Below, in pieces: positions 23,627 to 36,811 of a stretch of DNA of 64,000 nucleotides. This stretch comes from Mercurialis annua (taxonomy: Eukaryota; Streptophyta; Magnoliopsida; Malpighiales; Euphorbiaceae). A program made the translations under genes and the position numbers. Position 1 is the stretch's first letter; the number at the start of each line of letters is the position of its first letter. The notes under the pieces are model-generated. The model saw only the letters and a program-made list of their open reading frames with translations. It was not told the DNA's origin and made no database searches. The DNA lies in NCBI RefSeq assembly GCF_937616625.2, contig NC_065574.1, positions 29,390,501-29,454,500 on the forward strand, read 5' to 3'.

Positions 23627-26600
23627 TAAGCCAAATGTTTAGTATGTTATGAAACAAATCCAAACGTTTAAAACGTTGCAAAACAAATCCTAATATTTAA
23701 CCTTTTTAGCAATTTAAGCCAAACGTTTTAAAATGTTACAAAACAAATCCAAACGTTTCTACTTTTTAGCGAATTAAGCCAAACATTTTAAACGTTACGA
23801 AACAAATCCTACTGTTTCACCATTTTAGAGATTTAAGCTAAACATTTAAAATGTTACGAAACAAATCCAAACATTTTAAACATTACGAAAGAAATCCTAA
23901 CGTTTCCCCTTTTTAGCGATTGAAGCCAAACGTTTAGAAACGTTACGAAACAAATCCAAATGTTTCACGTTTTTAGCGATTTAATCCAAATGTTTACAAA
24001 TATTACGAAACAAATCCAAACATTTCACCTTTAGCAATTTAAGACAAACGATTAAAACGTTACGAAACAAATCCAAACGTTTCACCTTTTTAGCGATTTA
24101 AGCCAAATGTTTAGAAACATTAAGAAACAAATCCAAACGTATTACCTTTTTATCAATTTAAGCCAAACGTTTAAATCATTATAAAACCAATCAAAACGTT
24201 TAAAACTTTACGAAAAAAATTCAAACGTTTCACCTTTTTAGCGATTTAAGCCAAACGTTTGCAACCGTTATGAAACAAATCCAAAATTTTCACCTTTTTA
24301 GCGATTTAAGCCAAACGTTTAATACGTTACAAAACCAATCTAAATGTTTAAAACGTTACGAAACAAATCCTAACGTTTTACCATTTTAGCGATTTAAGTC
24401 AAACGCTTAAAATTTTTCGTAAACCAATCCAAACTTTTAAAACGTGACGAAACCAATCAGAAAGTTTAAAACGTAATGAAACAAATCCAACAATTTAAAA
24501 AAAAGTTACGAAACAAATCCAAACGTTCCACCTTCTTAACAATTTAAGCCAGACGTTCAAAACGTTACGAAACAAATCCAAACGTATACAACGTTACGAA
24601 ACAAATCCAAACGTTTCCCCATTATAGCGATTTTAAGCCAAACATTTAAACACGTTACGAGAAAATTCCAAACGTTTCTCCTTTTTAGGGATTTAAGCCA
24701 AACGTTTAAAATTTTATAAACAAATCCAAACGTTTCAATTTTTAGGGATTTAAGCATAAACGTTTACAAACGTTACGAAATAAATCTAAACATTTTCCCT
24801 TTTTATCAATTTAAGCCAAACGTTTAAAACATTACGAAACCAAGCCAAACGTTTAAAACATTATGAAACCAATTCAAACGTTTCACCTTTTTAGCAATTT
24901 ATGCCAAATGTTTACAAACATTACAATACAAATTCAAACATTTCACTCGTTTAGCGATTTAGGCCAAATGTTTAAAACGTTACGAAACCAATCCATACGT
25001 TTAAAACGTTACGAAAAAAATCCAAACGTTTCACCTTTTTAGCGATTTAAGCCAAACGTTAACAAACGATACGAAACAAATTCAAACGTTTCAGCTTTTT
25101 AGCGATTTAAGCCAAACGTTTACAAACGTTACGAAACAAATCCAAACGTTTCACCTTTTTAGCGATTTAAGATAAACATTTAAAATGTTACTTAACCAAT
25201 CCAAACATTTAAAACGTTACGAAAAAATCCAAACATTTCACGTTTTTCGCGATTTAAGCCAAACGTTTAAAACGTTACGAAAAAAATCCAAATTTTTCAC
25301 CTTTTAAGCGATTTGAGCCAAATGTTTAAGACGTTCTGAAACATCTCCTAACGTTTCACCTTTTTAGCGATTCAAGCCAAACGTTCAAAACGCTACGAAA
25401 CAAATCCTAACGTTTCACCTTTTTAGAGATTTAAGCCAAACATTTAAAACGTTTCGAAACAAATCCTAGCATTTTTCCTTTTTAGCGGTTTAAGCCAAAT
25501 GTTTACAAATGTTACGAATCAAATCCAAACGTTTCGCTTTTCTAGCGATTTAAGCCAAATGTTTAAAACTTTATGAAACCAATCCAAACGTTTAAAACGC
25601 TATGTAACAAATCCAAATGTTTTGCCTTTTAGCGATTTAAGCGTAACGTTTACAAACGTTACGAACCGAATCCAAACATTTCAACATTTTAGCGATTTAA
25701 ACCAAACGTTTAAAGCGTTTTGAAACCAATTCAAACGTTAAAAACGTTACAAAACAAGACCAAATGTTTCACCTTTTTGGAGATTTAGGCAAAAAATTTA
25801 CAAACATAACGAAACAAATCCAAACATTAACCTTTTTAGTGATTTAAAAGAAACGTTTAAAACTTTACAAAACCAATCCAAACATTTAAAATGTTACAAA
25901 ACAAATCCTTACATTTCACCTTTTTAGCGATGTAAGTCAAACATTTAAAACGTTATGAAACCAATCCAAACGTTTCACCTTTTTAGCAATATAAGGCAAC
26001 ATTTAAAACGTAACGAAACAAATCCTAACGTTTCATCTTTTTAGCGATTTAAGCCAAACGTTTAAGACGTTACGAAACAAATCCTAAACCTTTTAGCGAT
26101 TTAAGCTAAACGTTTAAAACGTTATGAAACCAATTCAAACGTTTAAAACGTTAAGAAATAAATCCTAATGTTTCACCTTTTTAGCGATTTAAGCAAAACA
26201 TTTATATTGTTACAAAACAAATCCAAACGTTTATAACGTTACGGAACAAATCCTAACGTTTCACCTTTTTAGCGATTTAAGCGAAACGTTTGAAATGTTA
26301 CGAACAAATCCTAACATTTCAGCTTTTCATCGATTTAAACCAAACATTTAAAATGTTACGAAACAAATCCTTACGTTTAAAATGTTACGAAACAATTTAA
26401 AAACGTTAAAACGTTACGAGACAAGTCCAAATGTTTGAAACGTTACGATACAAATAAAAACGTTTAAAACTTTACGAAACAAATCCCTAATGTTTCACTT
26501 TTTAGCGATTTACGCCAAACGTTTAAAACGTTACAAAAAAAATCCAAACGTTTTACCTTTTTAGCTATTTAAGCCATACGTTTAAAATGTTACGAAACAA

Positions 26601-28073
26601 ATGAAAATATTTAAGACGTTACGAAACAAATCCTAATGTTTCACCTTTTTAGCAATTTAAGCCAAATTTTTAAAATATTAAAAAATAAATACAAATGTTT
26701 TCCCTTTTTAGCGATTTAAGCCAAACGTTTAAAATGTTACGAAACAAATACAAATGTTTAAAACGAATCAAATCCTAACGTTTCACCTTTTTAGCGATTT
26801 AAGCCGAACGTTTTAAACATAACGAAACAAATCTTATCGTTTCACTATTTTAGCGATTTAAGCCAAACATTTAAAATGTTACAAAACAATTCCAAACGTT
26901 TAAAATGTTAAAAAACAAATTCAAACGTTTCATGTTCTTAGCGATTTAAGTCAAACGTTTAAAATTTTACGAAACAAATCTAAATGTTTCACTTTTTTAG
27001 CGATTTAAGCCAAACGTTTAAAACGTTACGAACCAATCCAAACATTTAAAACAATACGAAACAAATACTTACGTTTCACCTTTTTAGTGATTTAAGCTAA
27101 ACGTATAAAATGTTAGGAAACAAATCCTAATGTTTCACCTTTTTAGCGATTTAAGCAAAACATTTAAAATGTTATGAAACAAATCCTAACGTTTCACCTT
27201 TTTAGCGATTTAAACAAAACGTTTAAAATGTTTCAAAACAAATCCATACGTTTCACCTTTTTAGCAATTTAAGCCAAATATTTAAAACGCTAGGAAACAA
27301 ATCCTAACGTTTTACCTTTTTAATGATTTAAGCGATACATTTAAGCCGTTACGAAACAAATCCAAACGTTTCACATTTTTAGCGTTTTAAGCCAAATGTT
27401 TAAAATGTTACGAAACAAATCCTAACCTTTTTAGCGATTTAAGCCGAACGTTTAAAACGTTACGAAACCAATCCATACGTTTAAAACGTTACAAAACAAA
27501 TCCTAATGTTTCACCTATTTAGCGATTTAAGCAAAACTTTTAAAACGTTATAAAACACACCCAAACATTTAAAACGTTATTAAAAAAATCCTAACGTTTC
27601 ACTTTTTTAGCGATTTAAGCCAAACGTTTAAAACGTTAGGAAACAAATCCTAACATATCACCTTTTTAGCGATTTAAAGCAAACGTTTAAAACGTTACGA
27701 AAAAAATCCTAAGGTGTCACCTTTTTAGCAAACTTAGCCAAACGTTTAAAACTTTTTACACAAATCCAAACGTTTAAAACGTTACGAAACAAATCCCTAA
27801 CGTTTAACAATTTAGTGATGTATGTCAAACGTTTAAAACGTTATAAAATAAATTCAAACGTTTTACCTATTTAGCGATTTAAGTCAAAGGTTTAAAATGT
27901 TACAAAATAAATCCAAACATTTAAAACGTTACGAAACAAATCGTAATGTTTCACCGTTTTAGCAATTTAAGCCAAACGTTTAAAATGTTAAAAAATAAAT
28001 CTAAATGTTTTCCCTTTTTAGCGATTTAAGCTAAACGTTTAAAATGTTATGAAACAAATACAAATGTTAAAAA
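23618..28073 (+). repeat. Divergent satellite up to the transposon nest
   Basis: Plus-oriented monomers of the same family. Many read AAATCCTAACGTTTCACC rather than AAATCCAAACGTTTCACC, a subfamily that also dominates after 60497. That supports continuity of the array before the nest inserted. No gene. Confidence 0.92.
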
Positions 28074-28635
28074 TGGTCATTAACCATTTTCATGAATCAT
28101 GACCGGCGCTAGGGTATGGGTATGGTTGTACCAATACCAAAACCCGTAGCTAGCTGTCACGACCCAAAATATTGAGCCGAGACCGGCGCTAGGGAATGGG
28201 AGTGGTAGCTCCGAAATCCGTAGCAAGCCTAAAACTACTAATTATTTTTCGCAATTAAAAACATAATATCATATATGAAATGTTTTTAGGAAACTCTTTT
28301 AGATAATACAATTATAGATATTAAAATATTATATCGTAGTTTACGTTTTAAATAAACTATTTAAAAACAATTCACAATTTATATACTGACTCATACGGAC
28401 TACTGCAGCTCTAATGAATTTTTACATTGTGCAAGCCAATCGACTTCGCGCACAAAGAGAATGGTCTGTCTGATCCGACTCCAGTTACCTGAAAGACATC
28501 AAACGTGAGGGGTCAGTATTTGGGAAAATAATGAGTGAGTTTGCAAATTACTAATGGTATTATCAAAATATAGCATTATATGCTTAATACGTATGTAAAA
28601 TCATGATATAAGCAAACATAAGATATTTTTAATTT

Positions 28636-28805
28636 CAAAGTGTGAGTCCAACTCACTAGATACGGGGACTCCAGGTTACACCGTAACCGAGTGCTCACTC
28701 GTACCGAATCTCGAAGTGTGAGTCCAACTCACTGGTGGGTCCAACCCACTGGTGGGTCCAACCCACTGGATACGGGCTTCAGGTTACTCTAACCGAGTTC
28801 CCTCT
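28636..28805. repeat. Short tandem and hairpin repeats in solo LTR D
   Basis: A segment starting AAGTGTGAGTCCAACTCACT is repeated at about 28637 and 28713. The second copy contains extra units of GGTGGGTCCAACCCACT, whose GTGGGT and ACCCAC arms can pair. GGTTAC-ACC-GTAACC in the first copy and GGTTA-CTC-TAACC in the second both keep a short stem. Confidence 0.7.
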
Positions 28806-28888
28806 CGTATCATATCATGCATAAATATATTAAATCTTAATCACAAAGTTAGACACTCTAGACTGACTCAATACTGGTGATCACACAG

Positions 28889-28907
28889 CCTATTGACACC
28901 CAATAGG
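28889..28907 (-). other. Conserved LTR-leader stem-loop (copy in D)
   Basis: CCTATTG and CAATAGG pair perfectly around the 5-nt loop ACACC. The same structure occurs at the same relative place in the B, A2 and C LTRs. Confidence 0.65.
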
Positions 28908-31900
28908 TAATTAGTTTCTTCGCATCGCATACTAGATTCATGTATTCAAAGCAATGAATAAAACATCATTCATACAAGCGGATCAATCAAATATAGTAAT
29001 ATCTTATACGAGCAAGTTATATAGATACGATGTATTTAATAATAATATTCATAATATAAGAAATTAGCTTTTATAAATAATACGCAAAAGTAAATGCAAC
29101 TCACCTGGATCGCTAATAATCCAAAATAATAAAATATAACGTCGATCCCCGTCAAGCTATCTTGGTTCGTCAAGTCCGTAACTTGATAATTCGTCGTATC
29201 TAACGTAGAATTCTATCGTTAGAAAGTATAATAAAAATCTTTATTTTATAATTATTTATAACGACCAAAATATTACGTTTAATAACTAAAAGTAACTCAT
29301 CGTACTTGTATCAAATTATTTTCGATAGAACCTCAAAACGCCTTTTTCATTATCTTTGGTATTAATTAAAAATCATATTTGATTAATCAAAGCAATACAA
29401 TTTAAATAACTTAACTTTTTAAGGTAACTTTAACTTGTTTAAAATTGCTTTTCTAGCCTATTTCGGCTATCAAGATCGCTCATCTAAAATCGCCCGTTTA
29501 CCAAATACATTTTACATTCCTATAGTCCATAATATCGTCTACGACTTTCCTTCAGACTCGAACTTCATTCGACATCTCTAAGGTCTCCAAAATATTGCTC
29601 AAAGTTAGCTTCTTAAAACGTCTTATTTATTTCATGTTTTTCGACCAACTTTGAGCAATTAAAATTATTACTTAGAGTCATCCAAACTCTAAATAAAAAT
29701 TATATTCCTAAATTTTGGAATACCGCCTACAATATTCGTTAAGACCTTAATTTGAAAATAGCGCTGGAAAGTGTCGGAAATGGGTCTTGAAGTTGGTATC
29801 TCAAATCTGAGTATAAAAGCTGTCAAAACAGCTTATCATCGCTGGTGTTTTGAGCTGCGAAACAGGGCACGTAAATTCGTCAATATCCAAAACAAGTTTG
29901 ACATTCTTATACTCCGTAGTTCCACCTACAACTTTCATGAAGACATCGACTAGTTTCGATGTTCCGTTTGATCATAATAAAACTCCAAAGTTGACTTCTT
30001 AATGTGTTTTATTCATTTTCAGCAAACCTCTTATTTTTCCTTAAACTTCAAGTTTAAACAGTTTCTTATCCGTATTAACAATACCACGATTAAATTTTTC
30101 AAAACCAATCTATGCAACTCCCTCTATAACCTCTTCTCATTCCCGAGTAAAAATTATTACGGATCGAGGTCCGTTTAAATCCATAAAACAGCCGTCACGG
30201 CTTGATAAAAACATTTACAGATTACTTATATTTCCTGTTTTGACTTAACTTCCAACCTCGATAACTTTTAATCCGAATTAACAACACCATGTTTATTTTT
30301 CTTAAATATCATCTATTTAACATCATTTATTTATTCTACTCATTTTTGGGTTAATATTATTACGGATTGAGATCCGTTTTTATAGGCGAAGTAGCCTTCA
30401 TGACTTGATTCATAAATTTCCAGATTTTTATGTTTTCAACACCTCACCTATTTCAATTGACCCAGCCATATTTAACCATTCAGTTTCTAATCTGACTATC
30501 ACGTATCACTCTCTGTATATCCTTTACGATGTACCACTCAAGCTTTCTCAAAAAATATCGCTCAACGGCCTTTGTATCTTGGTCCAAACATAGCACCATA
30601 AACTATTTTTAACTTTCATTTTCTGCATTATCTAATTTCAGTTTTAAACCACTTAAACCATGATTTTTAACTCCAAATCAATACTGCATGTTTTAGACTC
30701 GATGTATATTTGAAGTCAACGTCCTAAACATGTCGGGGACTGCCCAAACAGTCCCCATGGGCAGCCAAAACTGTTGCGGGTTGCAGCAATTTTGCTGCGG
30801 TGTTGCTGTAATTTGGAAGCAGCAACACGCTGCCATTATAGCAGCCAAACGCTGCTTTTCAGCCCCTTTAAACCTACCCTGATGTGCCTAACTCATCCCC
30901 CTTCATTAACCGAACCTTAAACTTCATTAATCAATCACAAACAACTCAAAACATAACCTAAAAACTCATCCTAGAGTTAAAAAAAACAGGGCAGCAACTA
31001 ATTCATATTTTAACTCAACATAACACCATCAAAACCACAAGAAAATACCGAAAATATGAGGTTACCTTATTTCTCATTGAGTTAGCTATCCATTGCAATT
31101 TAAATCATCGAAAACGGAGCTCGGATCGTGGAGTTATGGATGTCGTCGTTCATCGCGCGCAAAAGAGAAAGAAAATGGCGATGATGGCTTTTGTTCTCTG
31201 TAACCTTTTCCTTTCTTCTCTTCTAATAATTTCTTTTTGTTCTTTATGATTCAATCAACTCCTTTTTTCTTAAGTTGAATATGTCATCTTGGCTAAAATA
31301 CGCTTTAGGTTCTCTTTGGTTAAATTACAATTTAACTCAAACTCTTTGGTTAAATTACAATTTAACTCAAATCCTTAATTAATTATCGCGTCTAATTTAT
31401 AAAACGGTTTCGTAAATTTACGAAAGCGTAACAATAATTTATTTATTGATAAATAATTTAATACGCATTGTTTATTTACTCGAACCAAATTAATTACTTG
31501 TTTTTCTAATTCCGACAATTAAGTTCCGATAAATTCCAGTTTATCTCATAATAATTAAATTATTATACTACGATAATTTTATTAGACCGCTTTAGTCTAA
31601 TTCTTATTTGTTGAACTTAATTCTGATGTTCTTAATACTAAATCCTCATAATTTGACCTCGTGGCACTATCCTTAATATCTCCAAAAGTATGGGGTATTA
31701 CACTAGCCTTGCGGATAAACTACAATTAGATAAACCTGCAAGAAAAAACAATGCTCGGGGGCTACCGAGACTTCAGCCTAATTCTAGCAGTTTATAATAT
31801 TCAACATTTATTATAAAGTGCTCTGCCAACTCCGAGTCTTAAATATGGCAGAAGAACATATTAACCCAAGTTAATAAAAGAATGCTATAACCATAATAAT

Positions 31901-32403
31901 TCATTAAATAGATTTATAACAAGTATTCGACATAAGACTTCCAATTACTAATGCGGTCTAAGAATAAAATCAATTTACTAACTTTATTAAAATATACGTA
32001 AAACCTTCGAGAAAATAAAGAATCGGAGAGCAGCTGACTCGTTCAAATTATAACCCTGGAAAAATTGGGAAAACAACGGCGTCAGATATACAAAGATGAG
32101 TTCATACCACTATTAACATTTATCAAGTGGAAAACCTTTAAAACCATTTAAAACATTTAATATCAACATTACTTATAATAATTGGAACCCTAATCGACAA
32201 TACTAAATATATCCATAATCCATTAGGTCTGGTCCCGAGAGCTGAGCTACACCGAGTTACCACCGATCATTCTTAATCCATAACCAGAGTCCCGAGAGCT
32301 GAGATACACCGAGTTACTCTACTGGTCTCGAGAGCTATGCTCACACTGAGTTACCACCACATATCACATACCATTTCTAGATCAATACCGGTGCGTACGC
32401 AGT

Positions 32404-32422
32404 CCTAATGATGCCCATTAGG
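32404..32422 (-). other. Conserved LTR-leader stem-loop (left B LTR)
   Basis: CCTAATG and CATTAGG pair perfectly around ATGCC. Compared with D and C, both partners of one base pair have changed, so pairing is kept. The same sequence occurs in the right B LTR at 57538-57556. Confidence 0.65.
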
Positions 32423-33960
32423 TAGCATGTTCCAACTAAAAGTCATAATGAAAAAACAGTTTGAAATATACATACAGTATATATTTATATATTAAAATAA
32501 CACAAACAACTGGTCGGAATAAAACAATATAGAGTAACACAAATACCCAATAGGTAATAACGCCCAATTAATGCAAGTCTATTGATTTCTTGCTTTAAAA
32601 TCAATTTCATAAATATAATTTAATAGTCTTTAAATAATAATTAATTTACAAATAGTGGGTTAGCCGAGTTTCCGATAACTACCAAGCAAACCTCACTCGT
32701 CGGGGGACCCAAGTCTAACCTGAATCAAAACATTTATCAAATATAAACCCGAGTTTAAATTTATAGAATAATTTGATAAAATAATAATTCTATTTAAAAT
32801 GAAACTCAATATCTTCAATATCAAGTAACCCAAGTGACAAACAAAATCTTTACTAAATTAAGTTTTAAAACGTTTAAGGTCAAAACGTAACTTTAGCCAA
32901 TTTGGCGTATCAAGCCATATTTCAAGAAAACGATAATTACCCAAGTAATTATTCGATTAAAAGATAAAAATATAAAATCGTTTTTAGATTATAATTATCG
33001 ACACCAATCAATTTATAATTGAAACTAATATATATTTTTTTAGATTTCAAAATGATTAATTTATTAAGAATGATAAAAAGAAATAATCAATTAGAAATAA
33101 TAACAAAGGTCAATTGCCATAATTGACAAAAATCCACAATTCTTCCCGCCAGCAAGCAAAAACCCACAGTAACATGAATAATGGCCAAAGATATGATGCC
33201 CATACTATTACAATTTGAATTAAAATAGGTAGAATTCAACCACACATGAAGGACTAATGGCCAATTAACCTTTCAAAAGAACAAATCATGGCTACTGCCG
33301 CCATGAAACATCATTAACCTAAGGATTTAAATTGTTGTAACTTTCAAAAGAAGCAAATGAAGCCTCTCGGTAACCACTACAAGAACCAACGGAGAACCCG
33401 ACCAATTATAACACCATGGCCACAACCAAAAGATCAAGTCTATCTTCACAATATTCATGCCCATAACACATATGATTTAGCAGTAAAGATAAGTATAACC
33501 CAAAAAAAATCCGTAAACAACACCTTATCAAATATTCGGCAAACTCAAAGCAATGGGTTATTGATTTAGCAACACAGTGATAATCCTAAGCAATATAATC
33601 ATCTGTGGCAGCCACAAGAAAAACAAACGACAGACACATCATCAAATTTTGTCAACAAAAAATGGCAAAAAATACAATCCACAATGACAAACCGAGCGGC
33701 GAAGGAACATATAGGTTTTACGTACCGTATTCGTTTCTAACGTGTAGGGATATACGAGGTCAATGAATAAGGATGAAGCGTCGAAGAAAATCTCAGATTA
33801 AAGCTAAAATACACGAGATACGTATCAAGAACGATATTGACGATATCGTATGAATTAAGGAAAGCAACGTGAGAACTTACCCAAAATCAAAATGATAGGA
33901 AGGAATGGTGAGAGCATAGGATTTCAGAGCGTTTTTGAGAGTGTGACGGCTAGGGCTTAT

Positions 33961-33970
33961 TTTATAAATA
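33961..33970 (-). promoter_or_regulatory. TATA box of left B LTR
   Basis: On the minus strand the sequence reads TATTTATAAA, about 440 bp into the LTR from its U3 end. The same box is in the right B LTR at 59250-59260. This fits a U3 core promoter; the start site is not determined. Confidence 0.55.
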
Positions 33971-34403
33971 GGTTTTGAATCGTTGATTAAAAGAAACGTA
34001 TATATAAAGGAAAAGAGGAGATGATTCACGCTGCTGGAACAATATTTCATGTAAAAAGAAACATGGCTTTTCATGTTATATGATAAGTGGGCTTTTCATG
34101 TTGATTATAAATGGGCCAACGTGGACTCAAAAAGAGAGTAAGGTATGCATGGCTTTTATTCATGATATATATTTACTTACTTTTACATTTTCTATAAATA
34201 ACATGCATAGGTTAAAATTTACTAATACAAACCGAACACGAATCGAACCATGACCGAATCAACGAACGATTCAAATAAAATTAAATAAAAATATTTAATA
34301 ATGATAATAATAAATTACCTAAACCTCGACGGAATGCCAAAATTAAAATTAAAATGTAAAAATAATTAAAAAAATAATTAAAAGATATATACATGATATT
34401 ACA

Positions 34404-34960
34404 TTCTCCCCAACTTATTAAAAAATCTGTCCGCGAATTTAACACAAACCAAAGTAATATAAAATCAATTATAGTACGCCTAAAATCACACATAACTCAA
34501 AAATACGGAGCAACGCGTAGTCGACAGAACGAAAGAAACAACTACGCATAACAATTTCTGATTTTCAAAATTACTCACAACCGAGTGACAACTCAACGGA
34601 AATAAAAATAAATATGCAATCTCAAAAGATTTAAACCAAGCTCTTACCAAAGATAATTCTACTAGAAATGAAAACTGAGGAGAGTTAAACGAAATCAAAT
34701 ATACTTTAACTGAAAACAAGTTGAAAATTTTTCGGACACTCTTCCGAACTTATAAAAATACGACTTCGAAATTAAAACTGAGTCGAAAATTTGAATGATC
34801 ACTTCATGCATACGCGAAAAAAAATTTCTTAATTATATAATTTGGTACCTTAAACGCCTTCTCAAACACCACGTGTGAACGAATTTGAAATTTATTTCCA
34901 ACCGGGACATAATCAACATGTTAAACGAGAAAAATCTCGAAATTAACAGGCTCACAACTC
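34404..34960 (-). other. Remnant of element B interior: polypurine tract and 3' untranslated region
   Basis: The minus strand reads AAGTTGGGGAGAA immediately before the LTR start TGTAATATC: a polypurine tract, the plus-strand DNA primer of LTR elements. Upstream of it AAATTCGCGGACAGA resembles the sequence before the A2 tract. The rest has no recognisable coding domain; frames of 70-77 codons look accidental. At about 34960 the sequence switches to the integrase C-terminus of element C. Confidence 0.75.
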
Positions 34961-36133
34961 AAGGTGAACTTGTGACATCTCCGGTGGCAAGTCTAGCTTG
35001 TAGGCAAGTGAGCCTATGCGCTCTATAATCTGGTAAGGTCCGACGTATCTCGGAGCCAACTTGCCCTTCTTTCCGAAACGAATCACTCCTTTCATCGGTG
35101 ATACTTTGAGAAATACATAGTTTCCGATCCAAAATTCGATGTCTTTCCTCTTGGGGTCTGCATAGCTCTTCTGTGGACTGAAAGCTGTGTTCAGACATTG
35201 CTTTATCAATGGTACTTTCGCGGATGTAATTTGGATGATCTCTGCTCGAGTTAACTTCCACTCACCAACTTCATCTCAACCGATAGAGGATCGACATTTA
35301 AGCCCGTATAACGCTTCGTATGGAGCCATCTAGATGCTCGAGTGATAGCTGTTGTTGTAGGCGAACTCGACCATAGGTAGGTACGTATCTCAACTACCTC
35401 CGAAATCTAACACGCAAAGTCGAAGCATATCTTCTAACGTTTGAATCGTCCGCTCAGACTGGCCGTCTGTCTGCGGATGAAAAGCAGTGCTAATGTTCAA
35501 TCGCGTTCCTAATGCTTCTTGAAAGCTCTTCCAGAAATGAGAGGTAAATACGGAACATCTATCTGAAACGATTGACACGGGAACTCCGTGTAAGCTCACA
35601 ATTTTGTCGATGTATTCTTGAGCTAACTTCGCTGCAGAATACGTCGTCTTGATCGGTATAAAGTGTGCTGACTTCGTTAAACGATCCACAATTACCCAAA
35701 TGGAGTCAAAACCTTTTTGCGTCTTGGGTAATCCGACTACGAAATCCATCGTGATTTGCTCCCATTTCCACTCTGGGACGGGTAACGGCTGAAAAAATCC
35801 GTAGGGTCGCTGATGTTCTAGTTTGACTTGCTGACAAGTCGGACATTTAGCCACAAACTCCGCAATGTCATTCTTCATTCCACTCCACCAATATGTAGTC
35901 TTGATGTCGTGGTACCTTTTTGTGAAACCTTGATGAACGCTATACATCGTTCCGTGAGTTTCTTCCATGATCTTCTGTCTTAAGTCACCAATGTCTGGTA
36001 CGCACATTCGATTGCCGTACTTTAGTATTCCGTTGACGATACTGAAATCTTGACTGTTTCCTTGTTCAACATCCTCAATTAGATGCTTTAATTGAGGGTC
36101 ATCATCTTGTAATTCTTTGATTTGATCTATCAA
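34961..36133 (-). pseudogene. Element C integrase (broken, C-terminally truncated)
   Basis: Integrase inserts the retrotransposon DNA into the host chromosome. The 247-codon open stretch 36133-35390 holds the zinc-binding H60-H67-C97-C100 region and the catalytic triad D130, D191 (VSDR) and E227 (GQSERT). The 35-residue gap between the last two is the normal DD35E spacing. Downstream of residue 247 (FGGS) there is an in-frame stop and further stops before the C-terminal piece 35209-34961. That piece has the GPY motif (VGPYQIIERIG) and ends at SQVHLEL. Compared with A2, where SEVHPVFHISML and a chromodomain follow, C is cut at about 34960 and fused to unrelated B sequence. The catalytic core looks intact, but the protein as a whole cannot be made from one frame. 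Confidence 0.88.
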
Positions 36134-36159
36134 TGTCGATCGTATCGTTTACTAAGCCA

Positions 36160-36811
36160 TTAGGTTTCTGAGAGATGAAATATCGAACTCATCCCTTGGT
36201 TGAACATCGTATAAATCTCGTTAATTAATGGTCTCCCCCATGTCGTTGTAACATGTGCGAGACTTCTTGCTGATTTCCCGCTTAACGCATCTGCCACCAC
36301 GTTTGCTTTGCCTGGATGGTATTGTATAGTGCAATCATAATCTTTTAATAGCTCCATCCACCTTCGCTGTCTGAGGTTCAACTCTCGTTGATCGAAAATG
36401 TACTTCAAGTTTTATGATCTGTAAAGATCTCGCACGTGGCACCGTATAAATAATGTCTCCAGATCTTCAGCGCAAAAATTACCGTTGCTAATTCCAGATC
36501 ATGCGTTGGATAATTCGCTTTGTGCTTCTTAAGCTGTCGCGAGGCGTACGCGATTACTCGCTCATGTTGCATTAGGACGCATCCTAATCCAATATCGACG
36601 CATCACAGTAAAATTTGAATCCTTCAGTTCCTTCTGGTAATGCCAAGACTAATGCCGTCATCAGACACTCTTTCAATTTCAGAAAATTGAGTTCACACTG
36701 GTCTGTCCAGATGAATTTGGTGTTCTTTTAAGTTAATTTCGTCAATGGTACAACGATCTTTGAGAAGTCCTATACAAATCGCTTGTAGTATCCTACTAAA
36801 CCAAGGAAACT
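36160..36811 (-). pseudogene. Element C RNase H (broken)
   Basis: Follows the RT and precedes IN on the minus strand. RNase H degrades the RNA of the RNA-DNA hybrid during reverse transcription. The readable C-terminal part (36408-36160) begins at KYIFDQREL and contains [14 protein letters not shown], a motif at the end of gypsy RNase H domains. The upstream half (36409-36811) aligns with the intact A2 RNase H only across stops and at least one frameshift, near the TDHK motif at about 36410. It is therefore a decayed domain of the same polyprotein. Confidence 0.8.

Larger units (their letters stand above)
28155..31702 (-). mobile_element. Solo LTR D (Tekay-like), 3548 bp
   Basis: Begins TGTCACGACCC and ends GGGGTATTACA in plus orientation, so the transcribed strand is minus. 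It is flanked by CTAGC at 28150-28154 and 31703-31707. The homologous right LTR of element B carries the uninterrupted site with a single CTAGC at 56837-56841, which proves insertion. No internal coding region lies between the ends, so this is a solo LTR. It resembles the A2 and C LTRs near the start (GACCGGCGCTAGGG, then CTACTGCAGCTCTAA) but is about 1.4 kb longer. Open frames of about 60 codons inside show no recognisable domain. Confidence 0.9.
28074..34403 (-). mobile_element. Element B left (3') LTR, split by solo LTR D
   Basis: LTR sequence in two parts, 28074-28154 and 31708-34403, net about 2.78 kb. It matches 56807-60496 throughout. Relative to the right copy it lacks about 195 bp after 32509 (present at 57632-57830). 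Short open frames in it, such as the one starting at 33357, are not conserved: the right copy has ATA in place of the start codon. I therefore treat the LTR as non-coding. Confidence 0.85.

Noticed and set aside
1..28073. CRISPR-like array
   Set aside because: Direct repeats with no unique spacers; the whole unit is repetitive and the context is a plant genome.
29771..30593. Two open frames of about 60 codons in solo LTR D
   Set aside because: Non-coding LTR sequence; no domain and no equivalent in the other LTRs.
28155..31702. Intact LTR retrotransposon between the CTAGC duplications
   Set aside because: Only one LTR-like sequence with no primer site, coding region or second LTR inside, hence a solo LTR.
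33357..33569. 70-codon open frame in the left B LTR
   Set aside because: The homologous right LTR has ATA in place of the start codon (near 58648), and the frame is not kept.
34281..34719. Two minus-strand frames spanning the B LTR edge and untranslated region
   Set aside because: One crosses the LTR-polypurine tract boundary; both are hydrophobic, low complexity and match no retroelement domain.
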